Numbered from the stretch's first letter, positions 1 to 8,691 are shown. The stretch is 64,000 nt of DNA from SIG565 sp045656145 (GCA_045656145.1 JAZOQP010000011.1:1-64000), one strand, 5' to 3'. Translations and numbers: made by a program. Notes: a model not told the origin generated them from the letters alone.

Positions 1-297
1 TACCATCAGGGTCGCCTTATTGTTCTTTTTTGTTTTGTTGCCTTTTTAGTTGGGAAGAAACGGTAAGATTACATTTACTTATTTTTCTCTCCCGCAGTCA
101 GCTTTGCTGACAGCTCCCTTTACAAAGTGAGCCAAAGATGAAGTAAAAGGTAAGAAGTAAAAAGTAAGAAGTGGAATCCCTCCACCGCAGGCGGTCCCCC
201 TCCCTTTACAAGGGAGGCGGGGATATGAAGTAAGAAGTAATAGGTAATAGGTAAAGAAATACCCTGATGGTAAATGTTACCTTCAGGGTCGTTTTGG
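1..297. repeat. Dispersed repeat region: hairpin arms, GC-rich palindromes and two heptamer arrays
   Basis: No gene is seen here. The window opens inside the right arm of a hairpin (1-14, ending CATCAGGGTCG). A T-rich stretch with TTTTGTTTTGTTGCC (27-48) follows, then a small GTCAGC/GCTGAC palindrome near 97-113. Two period-7 arrays of the consensus GTAAKAR lie at 143-170 and 230-257, four units each, separated by a GC-rich block with CCACC/GGTGG-like and CCTT/AAGG arms. A complete copy of the hairpin closes the region at 261-289. The same order of hairpin, T-rich tract and heptamers recurs at 14112-14223, so this is a dispersed element rather than unique DNA. Confidence 0.75.
261..297 (-). 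terminator. Hairpin terminator after the glycosyltransferase gene
   Basis: ACCCTGATGGTAA (261-273) pairs with TTACCTTCAGGGT (277-289) with one mismatch and a 3-nt loop, just beyond the stop codon at 300. It belongs to the dispersed repeat family, so it may act in either direction; TCGTTTT follows on the plus strand. Confidence 0.6.
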
Positions 298-299
298 AG

Positions 300-2204
300 T
301 TATTGGTTGGAATTTGCTTGTTTATATTTCTCGGTCATTTCGCGGAGTTTTTTGCTGCTATCTTCGATAAGGCCGGAATAGATTGTGTTTTGCTTGCCCC
401 AAATGGTTGAATTGAGGTCTTCTTTATGCCCTACAAGGAATGGGCAGGTGGTAAGGATGCGGAGTTTTTCATCCTCTAGATATCTATCAATGGCGTTTAC
501 TTCAACATCGCGGTTGGTGTTATCCCAATTACCGATTAAATCATAAACCGATTTATCATAGATATTAAATACCATGCTAATCATTTTATCAAGGTAAACA
601 AAATCAATATCATCCTTTGTTTCCTGCTTTAAGATTTTAACTCGGCCTACATCCGCCATAATACCTGAGAAAACATTCCAATCGGTATTATCTTTAGAGA
701 ATTTTAAGACCTTCTCGAACTTCTCTTCGAAATCTTCGGGGAAAAAGACATCATCCTCGCAAACGAGGATTTTATCAAGCCCTAAATCTTTAGCGCGCTT
801 AAGAATAAATTTATAACTCATTCCGCAACCTATCCAACCCATATAGTGTTTAAGGGCGGGGAAGAAGGTAAAGCCATATTTATTATCCTTAATAAATGCA
901 TCACGCCTATCGATGCACTCGGGGATGCTAAGGCAGACTCTATCATTCTCAAAATTTATAAAGCTTGAAACCGATTTATAAAAATCATCGAAGCTTACAG
1001 CATCATTAGCAAGGAGAAAACGGTAGAGATAGAATTTGGTTGCATTGGCGCGATTTTTAAGCGTTTCAATATTTTCTATAACCTTTCTTTCTCTTTCCTC
1101 ATCGTTATTAAGCCAATATTCAATGCTCTTTAGCATACCATCAATATCGCCGATTTCGGTGAAATCAATAATATTGTGAAGCGGCAATTCTTCCTTTTTA
1201 TCTCCGCTTTTTTCGGAAATAATGAGAGTGTCGCAAACCGAGAGGGCTTCATAAAGGCGGGTTGTTTCGAGCAGAGCATTTTCATAATAATGAGCATTGA
1301 TTATGATTTTTGCTTTTCGCATTTCATTATAAAGCTCTTCGCCAAACAAATTGGAAATGACCTTTAAATTGAATTTCTCGCCGATTTTATCAAGATACTC
1401 CTTGCGGCGCTCAACATACGGGTCGCCATAGAAAAGAATATCATATTCCTTTTCCTTATTAATGGAGAGTTCCATAATTCTATCGGCGCATACATCTATC
1501 GGCATATAATAAAGTTTGGATTTAATTATAGGGTCGGAATTGAAAAACTCTATATTTACCATAGAATAATCGAAAACGGCATAGGCATTATGCAGAATTT
1601 CAAAATATTCATCGGTAAGCCAACGCGGATTTATGGTTTGCTCCATTTGAAATGCAATATAAAGCTTTGGAAAACGCTTAAAATTTTGCGGGCAAATCAT
1701 TATATAAGGAATATCCTCATAAACGGGTGGCTCACCCAAATGAATGGTACAGCCAATTCCTGCTGATAAAAGGATGCCTCTTAAAAGTTCGGCAACATAT
1801 TTTGTATGCGGAATAGCCACAATATCAATTCTGGTGCTTCTTGAAATCATTTGAAAGGCTGAATAGGTATCAAGAGCCTTTTCAAGGCCTTTTTCTCTAC
1901 CTTTTGCTATTTTCTTGGCACACCACAAAAAAGGGAAGAGCAGGGGCTTTAGAATACCCTTAACTATCGCCCAACGGACCGAGCCCAAGGGCATTAGGAT
2001 ATTTCTTAAATTGTAAAGCTTTAAAAGCAGGCCGTAACCCCTTGAATTAAGTATTGCAAGGTGCTCTTGCTGAAGCTTTGTGTAAGATTCGTTAAGGCGG
2101 TTTAGCATTACCTTTGAGGCGTTAAGCGCTGTGGCCGATTCTTCGTATCGTTGCTTTAAAGCCTCATATTCTTCTTTTAAATTCTTAAAATCTTGATTTT
2201 CCAT
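300..2204 (-). CDS. Two-domain glycosyltransferase (CgeB/GT4-like plus GT25-like)
   Basis: Predicted cytoplasmic glycosyltransferase of 634 residues, last gene of an operon with a polysaccharide ABC exporter. Residues 1-55 are rich in heptad-like L/E/K pattern and look like a coiled coil. Residues about 120-400 resemble the CgeB/DUF3880-type GT-B fold, with a YEALSVCDTLIISEKSG stretch typical of a nucleotide-sugar site. Residues about 435-620 resemble GT25 (LPS-type) transferases, with ILVCEDDVFFPEDF supplying a DxD-like acidic motif. The start ATG at 2202-2204 follows GGAG. Probably adds sugars to the glycan exported by the adjacent ABC system; donor and acceptor cannot be read from sequence. 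The two-domain reading is inferred from motifs. Confidence 0.75.
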   Translation of the reverse strand: MENQDFKNLKEEYEALKQRYEESATALNASKVMLNRLNESYTKLQQEHLAILNSRGYGLLLKLYNLRNILMPLGSVRWAIVKGILKPLLFPFLWCAKKIAKGREKGLEKALDTYSAFQMISRSTRIDIVAIPHTKYVAELLRGILLSAGIGCTIHLGEPPVYEDIPYIMICPQNFKRFPKLYIAFQMEQTINPRWLTDEYFEILHNAYAVFDYSMVNIEFFNSDPIIKSKLYYMPIDVCADRIMELSINKEKEYDILFYGDPYVERRKEYLDKIGEKFNLKVISNLFGEELYNEMRKAKIIINAHYYENALLETTRLYEALSVCDTLIISEKSGDKKEELPLHNIIDFTEIGDIDGMLKSIEYWLNNDEERERKVIENIETLKNRANATKFYLYRFLLANDAVSFDDFYKSVSSFINFENDRVCLSIPECIDRRDAFIKDNKYGFTFFPALKHYMGWIGCGMSYKFILKRAKDLGLDKILVCEDDVFFPEDFEEKFEKVLKFSKDNTDWNVFSGIMADVGRVKILKQETKDDIDFVYLDKMISMVFNIYDKSVYDLIGNWDNTNRDVEVNAIDRYLEDEKLRILTTCPFLVGHKEDLNSTIWGKQNTIYSGLIEDSSKKLREMTEKYKQANSNQ

Positions 2205-2213
2205 TATTAACTC

Positions 2214-3311
2214 CTAATTGCCATCGGTATCGGCAAGGACTATTGATAACTCTCTAACATCGGGCGGAACAACACGGAAGAAGTTGCTCTCTATATGAAC
2301 GGTAACAATGCTATCCTTTGGTCCGCTTAGTTCAAAGTTTATATATTCGGCATCAACCTGAAGCTCAAGGCTGCTACCACCCTCGATATATGCCTTTACT
2401 TTTTCTGTGCCGTTAAGGTCTTTGAAGGGGCAATAAAGATTTACCGATACAACACCTAAAGGACCTGTTTTGATTTTATAAATGCCCTCTTGCGGCAGCC
2501 AATTATTAGAAAACATTTTAACGCGCTGAATATCATTAATTGTTCTGCCGATTTCAAACTGCGGCGCATTATCAAAATCAACAACGCCCTCATAAGCGTC
2601 GCAAACGCTTACGGTATCACCATCTAAAACAACTTTGCCATGGTCTAACCATACAACATGGTTACACATACTGCGAATTTGATTAAGAGCATGGGAAACC
2701 ATTATAACGGTTGTGCCGCCGCTCATCATTTCGCGCATACGCGCTTCACTTTTTTGGCGGAAGTGGCTATCTCCAACCGATAAAATTTCATCAACAATAA
2801 GTATTTCAGGGTCTACCTGAGTTGCGATGGAAAAAGCGAGGCGCATCATCATACCCGAAGAAAAGGTGCGAATGGGTTGATCTATAAAGCCTTCAAGCTC
2901 GGCAAAGGCAACAATATCATCAAATTTTTCATCTAAAAACTGCTTTGAATAGCCGAGAATAGCGCCGTTTAGATAAATATTTTCTCGGGCGGTAAGATTT
3001 GAATCAAATCCTGCGCCGAGCTCTAACATGGGAGCTATTTTGCCATTCACCTTAATGGTGCCTTCGGTGGCGGTAAGTACGCCCGAAATCATTTTTAAAA
3101 GGGTGCTTTTACCGGCGCCGTTTCGGCCGATTATTCCGCAAACCTCGCCGGGTTTTATATCGAGGCTTACTTTATCAACGGCTCTGAAATGGTCGATTTT
3201 AAGCTTGCCCTTTATCATATTCAGGAAAAATTCCTTTAGACTGTTTACATTATCGTGCTGTGTGTGGAAGTCCATCACAACATCACGAAGCTCTATCATA
3301 TTATCATGCAT
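2214..3311 (-). CDS. Polysaccharide ABC exporter ATPase (Wzt/TagH type)
   Basis: ATP-binding subunit of an ABC-2 exporter for a lipid-linked polysaccharide or teichoic acid, acting at the inner face of the membrane. Walker A GRNGAGKST lies at about residues 62-70, the signature FSSGMMMRL at about 150-158, Walker B ILIVDE at about 170-175, and the switch histidine in VSHAL. The lengthened FFLNMIKGKLKID segment before the ATPase core and a C-terminal domain of about 120 residues are typical of the Wzt/TagH/RfbE class; in Wzt the C-terminal domain can bind the polymer end. A GTG at 3318-3320 is possible, but AGGGTGA sits 6 nt before the ATG at 3309-3311, so the ATG is chosen. The ribosome site overlaps the permease stop, indicating translational coupling. 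Confidence 0.9.
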   Translation of the reverse strand: MHDNMIELRDVVMDFHTQHDNVNSLKEFFLNMIKGKLKIDHFRAVDKVSLDIKPGEVCGIIGRNGAGKSTLLKMISGVLTATEGTIKVNGKIAPMLELGAGFDSNLTARENIYLNGAILGYSKQFLDEKFDDIVAFAELEGFIDQPIRTFSSGMMMRLAFSIATQVDPEILIVDEILSVGDSHFRQKSEARMREMMSGGTTVIMVSHALNQIRSMCNHVVWLDHGKVVLDGDTVSVCDAYEGVVDFDNAPQFEIGRTINDIQRVKMFSNNWLPQEGIYKIKTGPLGVVSVNLYCPFKDLNGTEKVKAYIEGGSSLELQVDAEYINFELSGPKDSIVTVHIESNFFRVVPPDVRELSIVLADTDGN

Positions 3312-3321
3312 TTCGTTCACC

Positions 3322-4098
3322 CTATATATACAAAATGAAGTTTTTCTTAAGTTTTCGGTAAAGTAATACGCCTATGAGCATAAACACCGCCGCATAACCG
3401 CCACACCATAAAAACTCGGAAAGTGCGGGGACTTTGGCTTCAAGCACCAATGTTCTGAAAAATGTAACGAAGTGATACATTGGGTTTAATTCATAAAGCG
3501 GGCGGAAGCGCTCGGGGATAATATCTGCGCTATAGAAAAGAGGGGTAAGATATGTCCAAAGCACAATTCCCACATTGTAGATAAACTGCATATCACGGAA
3601 GAAAACCGTTGCCGAGGATAAGATAAGACCAATTCCAAGGCTGAAAAACGCCAGCATAATATACAAAACGGGGATTAGAAAATGGCAAAAATTAAGGGGC
3701 ACATTTTGTATAAAGATTATCACATATAAAGCGATGGTTGAGAAAATAAGGTTAATTCCCGCCGAAATGATTTTCGAAATGGGGAAGATGCAGGTTGGGA
3801 TTTTAACCTTGGTTATGAGCGAAGAACTTTCGATTATGGAGCCGAGCGCGGTTTGGGTTGACTCGGAGAAAAAGTTAAAAGTAACGGTACCGATAAGAAG
3901 ATACACCGCATAATTTTCTATTTGAAAACGGAAAAAATTAGAGAACACAATATACTGTACGCACATTGTGAGAAGTGGGTTTAACATACTCCATAAAACG
4001 CCGAAAAAAGAGCGCTTATAACGTGTTTTGAAATCACGGCTTACAAGCTGCGTTAACAAAAATTTATAATGAGAAACCTCGCTTAGCAATTTTTTCAT
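3322..4098 (-). CDS. Polysaccharide ABC exporter permease (Wzm/TagG type, ABC-2)
   Basis: Integral membrane subunit of the exporter, 258 residues with about six hydrophobic segments. The N-terminal RDFKTRYKRSFFGVLWSMLNP motif region is the hallmark of Wzm/TagG/RfbA permeases, followed by GTVTFNFFSE and a late LNPMYHFVTFFR motif. It pairs with the ATPase whose gene follows with about 10 nt between stop and start. The start ATG follows GGGGTGAT. A strong sigma-A promoter lies about 45 nt upstream. Operon order is permease, ATPase, glycosyltransferase. The exported polymer is unknown. It is a second polysaccharide route, separate from the flippase-based operon at 32951-52879. Confidence 0.92.
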   Translation of the reverse strand: MKKLLSEVSHYKFLLTQLVSRDFKTRYKRSFFGVLWSMLNPLLTMCVQYIVFSNFFRFQIENYAVYLLIGTVTFNFFSESTQTALGSIIESSSLITKVKIPTCIFPISKIISAGINLIFSTIALYVIIFIQNVPLNFCHFLIPVLYIMLAFFSLGIGLILSSATVFFRDMQFIYNVGIVLWTYLTPLFYSADIIPERFRPLYELNPMYHFVTFFRTLVLEAKVPALSEFLWCGGYAAVFMLIGVLLYRKLKKNFILYI

Positions 4099-4142
4099 AT
4101 TATCACCCCTATATATTATTATAAATAACTATACTTATATTA

Positions 4143-4171
4143 AGAATAACATAGTTAGAAATAAATGTCAA
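4143..4171 (-). promoter_or_regulatory. Sigma-A promoter of the ABC exporter operon
   Basis: On the minus strand TTGACA (4166-4171), 17-bp spacer, TATTCT (4143-4148), with TG one base before the -10 (extended -10). Confidence 0.75.
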
Positions 4172-4184
4172 TAAAACTAAAAAA

Positions 4185-4211
4185 TTAAAGGGCGGTTACA
4201 CCGCCCTTTAA
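4185..4211 (-). terminator. Terminator of the EF-G-like gene
   Basis: TTAAAGGGCGG pairs perfectly with CCGCCCTTTAA around a 5-nt loop; on the minus strand a TTTAATTTTTT tract follows. Confidence 0.85.
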
Positions 4212-4220
4212 AAGTTGAAT

Positions 4221-6263
4221 TTATTTTTCTGCTTTTTCAATTATTTCTTTTGCGAGCATATCGGGAACCGGCTCATAGCGTTCAAAATCAAGGGTAAATG
4301 ATGCGCGACCCTGTGTTATTGAGCGCATAGCGGTTGAGAAATCGTGAGTTTCGCTAATCGGAACCTCGCTGACAATTTCCTGGATTCCGTTATCGAGAGG
4401 ATTCATTCCGATAACTCTGCCGCGGCGCTTGTTAATTTCGCCGATAACATCGCCGAGGGATTCCTCATTTGTGTAAACCTTCAGAGTGCCGATGGGCTCT
4501 AACAAAACGGGAGATGCTTTTGGAATACCATCCTTAAAGGCTAAAGATGCGGCGGTTTTAAATGACATTTCGGAGGAATCAACGGGGTGATATGAGCCGT
4601 CATATAGGGTTGCTTTAATACCAACCATTGGGTAACCTGCCAAAACGCCCTGAGTAACGCTGTCTCTTAGCCCTTTTTCAACTGCGGGGAAGAAGTTTTT
4701 CGGAACGGCGCCACCTACAACGCGCTCTTCAAAAATAAGCTCCTCGCTATCGGTTGGTTCGAATTCAATCCAAACATCGCCGAACTGACCATGTCCGCCC
4801 GATTGCTTTTTATATCTTCCCTGGCATTGAATCGATTTTCTGATAGTTTCGCGGTAGGCAACCTTAGGGGTTGTAAGCTTTACGGCAACGCCGAATTTTT
4901 GCTTTAAGCGAGAAACTATAACATCAATGTGTTGCTCGCCAAGACCCGAAATGATTTGCTCTTTGGTTTCCTTATTATATTCAACCTTTAGTGTTAAATC
5001 CTCTTCGGCAAGGCGGGAAAGACCATTTGCAATTTTTTCTTCATCTCCCTTGTTTTCGGGGAAAACTGCGAGGGATAATGTTGGTTTCGGGAATTCAGCG
5101 GGAATTACCTTAATATCATTCTTTTCGGCAATGGTATCGCATGTCAGAACATCGCCAAGCTTTGAAGCAACCGCAATATCTCCTGCCGAAACGGATGCGG
5201 CATCCTCGTTTTTGCCGCCCTTTTGCCACATGATTTTGCCTAGCCTTATTTCCTCATCGGTTCTAAGATTTTTTAGTTTGGTATCGGCTTTAATCTCGCC
5301 CGATAAAACCTTAAAATATGAAAGTTTACCAACGAATGGGTCGGCAACGGTTTTAAAAACATAGGCAACGGGTGCACCGTCAGCAGCGTTAACTTCGGTC
5401 TCTTCACCGCCCTTTATAACTTTATATGGAACTTCATTTGCCGAGGGGGCAATGCTATAAAATAAATCGCAGAAAAGGGGAATGGCGTTGCCGGTTTGCT
5501 GAATTCCTGAGAATACGGGGCAAATTTCCCCTGATAACATACCTTTTTTAATGGCGGTTAACTTTTCTTCAAATGTGAATGGCTCGCCATCAAAATATTT
5601 TTCCATAAGCGCATCGTCTGTTGAGGCTACGGCTTCAAGCATAATATCACGCATTTGGGTTATCTCTTCACTTTGCGGCATATAGCATTCGGTGGCTCTA
5701 ATGCCATCAAATGTGTAAGCTTTATCGGCTACTAAATCAACAAAGCATTTAACGGTTTCGCCCTCTATATAAGGAATAACAACAGGGCAAATAATTGCGC
5801 CGTAAAGGCCGGTTAGGCGGGAAATTACGCGGTAGAAATGGGCGTGTACCGAATCAAGCTTACCAATAAAGAAGGCTGCGGGTTTTTTAAGTTGCCTTAT
5901 CTTTTCAAAATTCTTCTGAGCTCCAACGGTGTAACCTGATTTACCGGATAGAACAATAACAGCGCTATCGGTAGCGGCGATAGCCTCGGCGGCGCCTGCT
6001 TCAAAATCGAAAAGGCCCGGAGCGTCTAACAAGTTAATTTTATTTCCATTTGCTTCTATAGAATATAGGGATAAGCCTATTGAAATTTTTCTTTTTCTTT
6101 CTTCTGCATCGAAATCAGATACGGTTGTACCATCAGGTGTTTTACCTATTCTTTCAATGGCACCGCTATAAAAAAGCATAGCGTCATTAAGAGTGGTTTT
6201 GCCCGATGAACCATGGCCTAATAATGCAATATTTTTGATTTGGTTCGCGGTGTAGTTTTTCAT
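4221..6263 (-). CDS. EF-G paralogue (FusA2-type translation GTPase)
   Basis: Five-domain elongation factor G relative of 680 residues. G1 is GHGSSGKTTL, and the domain IV entry SGGHGQFGDVWIE is clear. Upstream in-frame codons exist (to 6320), but the ATG at 6261-6263 has AAAGGAG at the right distance and begins the conserved MKNYTANQIKNIALLGHG region. Two key motifs deviate from canonical EF-G. G3 reads DAPGLFDF, with Leu where EF-G has the catalytic His of DTPGH. G4 reads GKLD instead of NKMD. FusA2-class proteins are known to lack the G3 His, but loss of the G4 Asn is less expected. It probably binds ribosomes with an accessory role rather than being the housekeeping EF-G. Monocistronic. 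Confidence 0.88.
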   Translation of the reverse strand: MKNYTANQIKNIALLGHGSSGKTTLNDAMLFYSGAIERIGKTPDGTTVSDFDAEERKRKISIGLSLYSIEANGNKINLLDAPGLFDFEAGAAEAIAATDSAVIVLSGKSGYTVGAQKNFEKIRQLKKPAAFFIGKLDSVHAHFYRVISRLTGLYGAIICPVVIPYIEGETVKCFVDLVADKAYTFDGIRATECYMPQSEEITQMRDIMLEAVASTDDALMEKYFDGEPFTFEEKLTAIKKGMLSGEICPVFSGIQQTGNAIPLFCDLFYSIAPSANEVPYKVIKGGEETEVNAADGAPVAYVFKTVADPFVGKLSYFKVLSGEIKADTKLKNLRTDEEIRLGKIMWQKGGKNEDAASVSAGDIAVASKLGDVLTCDTIAEKNDIKVIPAEFPKPTLSLAVFPENKGDEEKIANGLSRLAEEDLTLKVEYNKETKEQIISGLGEQHIDVIVSRLKQKFGVAVKLTTPKVAYRETIRKSIQCQGRYKKQSGGHGQFGDVWIEFEPTDSEELIFEERVVGGAVPKNFFPAVEKGLRDSVTQGVLAGYPMVGIKATLYDGSYHPVDSSEMSFKTAASLAFKDGIPKASPVLLEPIGTLKVYTNEESLGDVIGEINKRRGRVIGMNPLDNGIQEIVSEVPISETHDFSTAMRSITQGRASFTLDFERYEPVPDMLAKEIIEKAEK

Positions 6264-6310
6264 AATATCACTCCTTTTATGTAGAACAAGAAAAATTCTA
6301 CTATACGTTA

Positions 6311-6339
6311 AGTATAGCATAGTTTTTTATGCATTTCAA
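6311..6339 (-). promoter_or_regulatory. Sigma-A promoter of the EF-G-like gene
   Basis: Minus strand TTGAAA (6334-6339), 17 bp, TATACT (6311-6316), with TG just before the -10. Confidence 0.7.
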
Positions 6340-6471
6340 CTAGTTTTTTCATAAAAGTATAAAAACTTTTGTGAAAGATAGATAAATGAAAAAGTGTAAC
6401 AAATTTGAAACTTTTTAATAAATTTTGTAATCAAATTGAAATAAAACTGTAACTAAAAAGAAATGATTTTT

Positions 6472-6491
6472 TACTATTAAAATAGTATAAT
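6472..6491 (+). promoter_or_regulatory. Candidate -10 box overlapped by a palindrome
   Basis: TACTAT-TAAA-ATAGTA (6472-6487) is a perfect inverted repeat overlapping TATAAT (6486-6491), about 30 nt before the start of the secreted protein. No good -35 is seen, which fits an activator- or repressor-controlled promoter. Inference only. Confidence 0.4.
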
Positions 6492-6521
6492 AATATTAGC
6501 AAGAAGAAAGGGGCGAATTTT

Positions 6522-7097
6522 ATGAAAAAACTGAGTATCCTATGCTTTGTTTTAATAGGCTGTTTGTTTTTAAACGGTTTTATTTGTGTTGCCCCTGAAA
6601 CTAAGGTTGTTGCAGAGGTTACCGCCGAGCAAAATGATGTTTTAAAGGCGAGAATGGAAAACATTTTAAACCTTAACACAGTTTATGATGCAGATTTTTA
6701 TGATAATCAAAAATTGGTTAATGCAGCGCTTTTAAGGCTTCAATCTTATGCTGATGAAGATGGTTTTGTTAAAAATGAAATCGTTACTGCCTATATAAAG
6801 GATATGTATGATATAGACCTTCTTATTAACGAAAAAATTAATGAGGGTTATCCGCAAAGAGATGGCGCAGTTCTTATAATTCCGAGAGGATATTCGGAAT
6901 ACACCCATTCGGTAAAGAGTGTTGAGGTTTTTGATGATTATATTTTAGTAACCTCAAGCGTTCAGGTTGCAACCCATGATAATGGAACATATACCGCAGA
7001 ATGCAAAACTATAGTTAATGAAAATGAAGATAGTGTTTTTGGTTATTCAATAATTAATTCCGAGATAATCGAAGCCGATGATTATTTGAAAATTTAA
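6522..7097 (+). CDS. Secreted protein of unknown function
   Basis: Not recognised. The first 24 residues form a signal peptide (KK, then a long hydrophobic run containing LIGC and FICVAP); the Cys residues could suggest a lipoprotein, but neither gives a convincing lipobox. The remaining 165 residues are acidic, with no internal membrane segment and a predicted mix of helix (residues 35-100) and beta strands (about 110-175), plausibly a small extracellular domain. The start ATG follows GAAAGG. A hairpin terminator follows, so it is monocistronic. Nothing in its neighbours assigns a role. Confidence 0.75.
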   Translation: MKKLSILCFVLIGCLFLNGFICVAPETKVVAEVTAEQNDVLKARMENILNLNTVYDADFYDNQKLVNAALLRLQSYADEDGFVKNEIVTAYIKDMYDIDLLINEKINEGYPQRDGAVLIIPRGYSEYTHSVKSVEVFDDYILVTSSVQVATHDNGTYTAECKTIVNENEDSVFGYSIINSEIIEADDYLKI

Positions 7098-7112
7098 TTT
7101 ATGAAAAATGAA

Positions 7113-7142
7113 AAAGAACTGTGTTAAAAAGCACAGTTCTTT
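7113..7142 (+). terminator. Terminator of the secreted-protein gene
   Basis: AAAGAACTGTG / CACAGTTCTTT stem with an 8-nt loop followed by TTCTCTTTT. Confidence 0.75.
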
Positions 7143-7318
7143 CTCTTTTAGGGGATTTTGAGGAGAAACCCGAAATGATTCGGGGGAGTTAGGAATTGCG
7201 GCTTTCCTTACTCTGATTATATTCTAAAATATAAATTTTAAAAAATTGTGAAGTAAATTTTAAAAATTTGTATATTTTTTATTGCCTTTTCGAATAATAA
7301 ATTCGGAGGCGTATTAAA

Positions 7319-8011
7319 ATGGAAAACAAAACATATAAAAAAAGAAGAGTAAAGGGCGGGAATGCTTTTTATTTAGTATTATCGCTTTGTCTTATTGCGG
7401 TTGGTGTTGCGGCTTGGAGCGCTGTGTCAACTTTTAACGATTTTAAAACCGAGCAAAGTCCTAAAACCGAAATTACTCCTGAAACCGAAATAATAGAGGA
7501 AAAACCGGTTGAGAATGAATTGCCAAAAGTAGAATATGAAAATTCTGAGGAAGAAGAGCCACCAAAAGAGGAAAATAAAAAGGAAACCACAACGGCGGAA
7601 TATTTCTTAATGCCTGTTGATGAAGGCGAAATAATCAAGAATTTCGATGAAAAATCGCTTCAATATTCGGCAACATTTTCGGATATGCGACTTCATTTAG
7701 GGGTTGATATTAAGGCCGAAAAAGGTAGCCCCGTTAAAAGTGTGGGGCGCGGAGTGGTAGAGCAGGTTTATAATGATGATTTACTCGGCACAACCATTGT
7801 TATAAACCACGGAAACGATATCCTTGCTAAATATTCAGGGCTTTCTCCCGCAACCGCGGTAAGCGTTGGCGAAAATGTTGAGGCAGGCAAGGAAATCGGC
7901 ACTATTGATGTAATTCCTGCCGAAAGCGCGGAGGAAAGTCATCTTCACCTTGAAATGTATAAAAAAGGCGCAGCAGTTTCCCCTTTGAAAACTATGGGGT
8001 TTGAGGAATAG
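7319..8011 (+). CDS. Membrane-anchored M23 (LytM) peptidase, SpoIIQ-like
   Basis: 230 residues. A basic N-terminus, one membrane segment at about 16-38, a Glu/Pro/Lys-rich linker (45-95) and a LytM domain (about 125-225). Metal ligands of M23 are visible: H and D in LHLGVD and the HLH pair in SHLHLEM, so the zinc site looks intact. Size and architecture match SpoIIQ, the forespore half of the engulfment channel in sporulating Firmicutes, where clostridial versions keep the zinc site. A generic cell-wall endopeptidase is the alternative, since no spoIID neighbour is present. The start ATG follows GGAGG. Two hairpins lie upstream at 7169-7213. Confidence 0.8.
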   Translation: MENKTYKKRRVKGGNAFYLVLSLCLIAVGVAAWSAVSTFNDFKTEQSPKTEITPETEIIEEKPVENELPKVEYENSEEEEPPKEENKKETTTAEYFLMPVDEGEIIKNFDEKSLQYSATFSDMRLHLGVDIKAEKGSPVKSVGRGVVEQVYNDDLLGTTIVINHGNDILAKYSGLSPATAVSVGENVEAGKEIGTIDVIPAESAEESHLHLEMYKKGAAVSPLKTMGFEE

Positions 8012-8015
8012 AATT

Positions 8016-8050
8016 AAAAATCTCTCGTGAAGTTTTCACGAGAGATTTTT
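8016..8050. terminator. Bidirectional terminator between convergent genes
   Basis: A 16-bp perfect stem (AAAAATCTCTCGTGAA with its complement) and 3-nt loop, A-tract on one side and T-tract on the other. Serves the M23 gene and the convergent channel gene. Confidence 0.9.
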
Positions 8051-8052
8051 CT

Positions 8053-8691
8053 TTAATCAATTGCTCTTGGCATATTCCATTTAAAGAAGGTTGCTAGGAG
8101 CCTTATAACAACGGTTATTAATACACCAATTATAATGCCTAAAATTTCGTTTAAATAAAGATAGGAAAGATAATAGGTGGTGGCTCCTAAGATGCAGGCT
8201 ACTGCATAAATCCTTTTTTTGAAGAAGAATGGAATATCGGCACAGGTGATATCGCGGAGCATTCCTCCGCCTATACAGGAAATAGTGCCTGAGAAAATAA
8301 CGATAAAGGGGTTAGTTACATGCCCTGCTTCGATAGCTATCTGAGCGCCGACTACCGAAAAAACGCCGATACCTAAGGCATCAAAAATATTGATAATATT
8401 TTCTATATGACGGTGGTTTTTAATGTAAAGCGATTTAAGCGATTTTACAATCAAGAAAACCACAAGAGAAAGAATTCCGGCGAAAATAAGATATGTACTG
8501 TTCACAAACATTCTCGGAGGGGTAAGACCTAATAGTACATCTCGGATAATACCGCCGCCGATTGAGGTTGTAATACCGCAAATCATAACACCGAATACGT
8601 CTAATTTTTTATCAATTCCCACCATAGCGCCGGCAACGGCAAAGGCCGCAATACCAAGCCATTCAATTATAGTTAATGTTAATTGTAACAT
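8053..8691 (-). CDS. TRIC-type cation channel family protein (UPF0126, YadS/YicG)
   Basis: Integral membrane protein of 212 residues with seven hydrophobic segments arranged as an internal repeat. The two halves each carry the family glycine motif: SIGGGIIRDVLLG and CIGGGMLRDI. Family members are trimeric prokaryotic TRIC channels, or proposed glycine transporters. An in-frame GTG at 8712 exists, but AAGGAG lies 9 nt before the ATG at 8689-8691, so the shorter start is used. It follows the rRNA methyltransferase by 26 nt in the same direction, probably an operon, although no functional link is evident. Confidence 0.88.
   Translation of the reverse strand: MLQLTLTIIEWLGIAAFAVAGAMVGIDKKLDVFGVMICGITTSIGGGIIRDVLLGLTPPRMFVNSTYLIFAGILSLVVFLIVKSLKSLYIKNHRHIENIINIFDALGIGVFSVVGAQIAIEAGHVTNPFIVIFSGTISCIGGGMLRDITCADIPFFFKKRIYAVACILGATTYYLSYLYLNEILGIIIGVLITVVIRLLATFFKWNMPRAID

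Noticed and set aside
7270..7299. Forespore sigma-G/F-type promoter (GTATA, 18 bp, AATAATA) before the M23 gene
   Set aside because: Sequence and spacing fit well, but the start of transcription would fall inside the GGAGG ribosome site at 7305-7309. Left out as unsupported.
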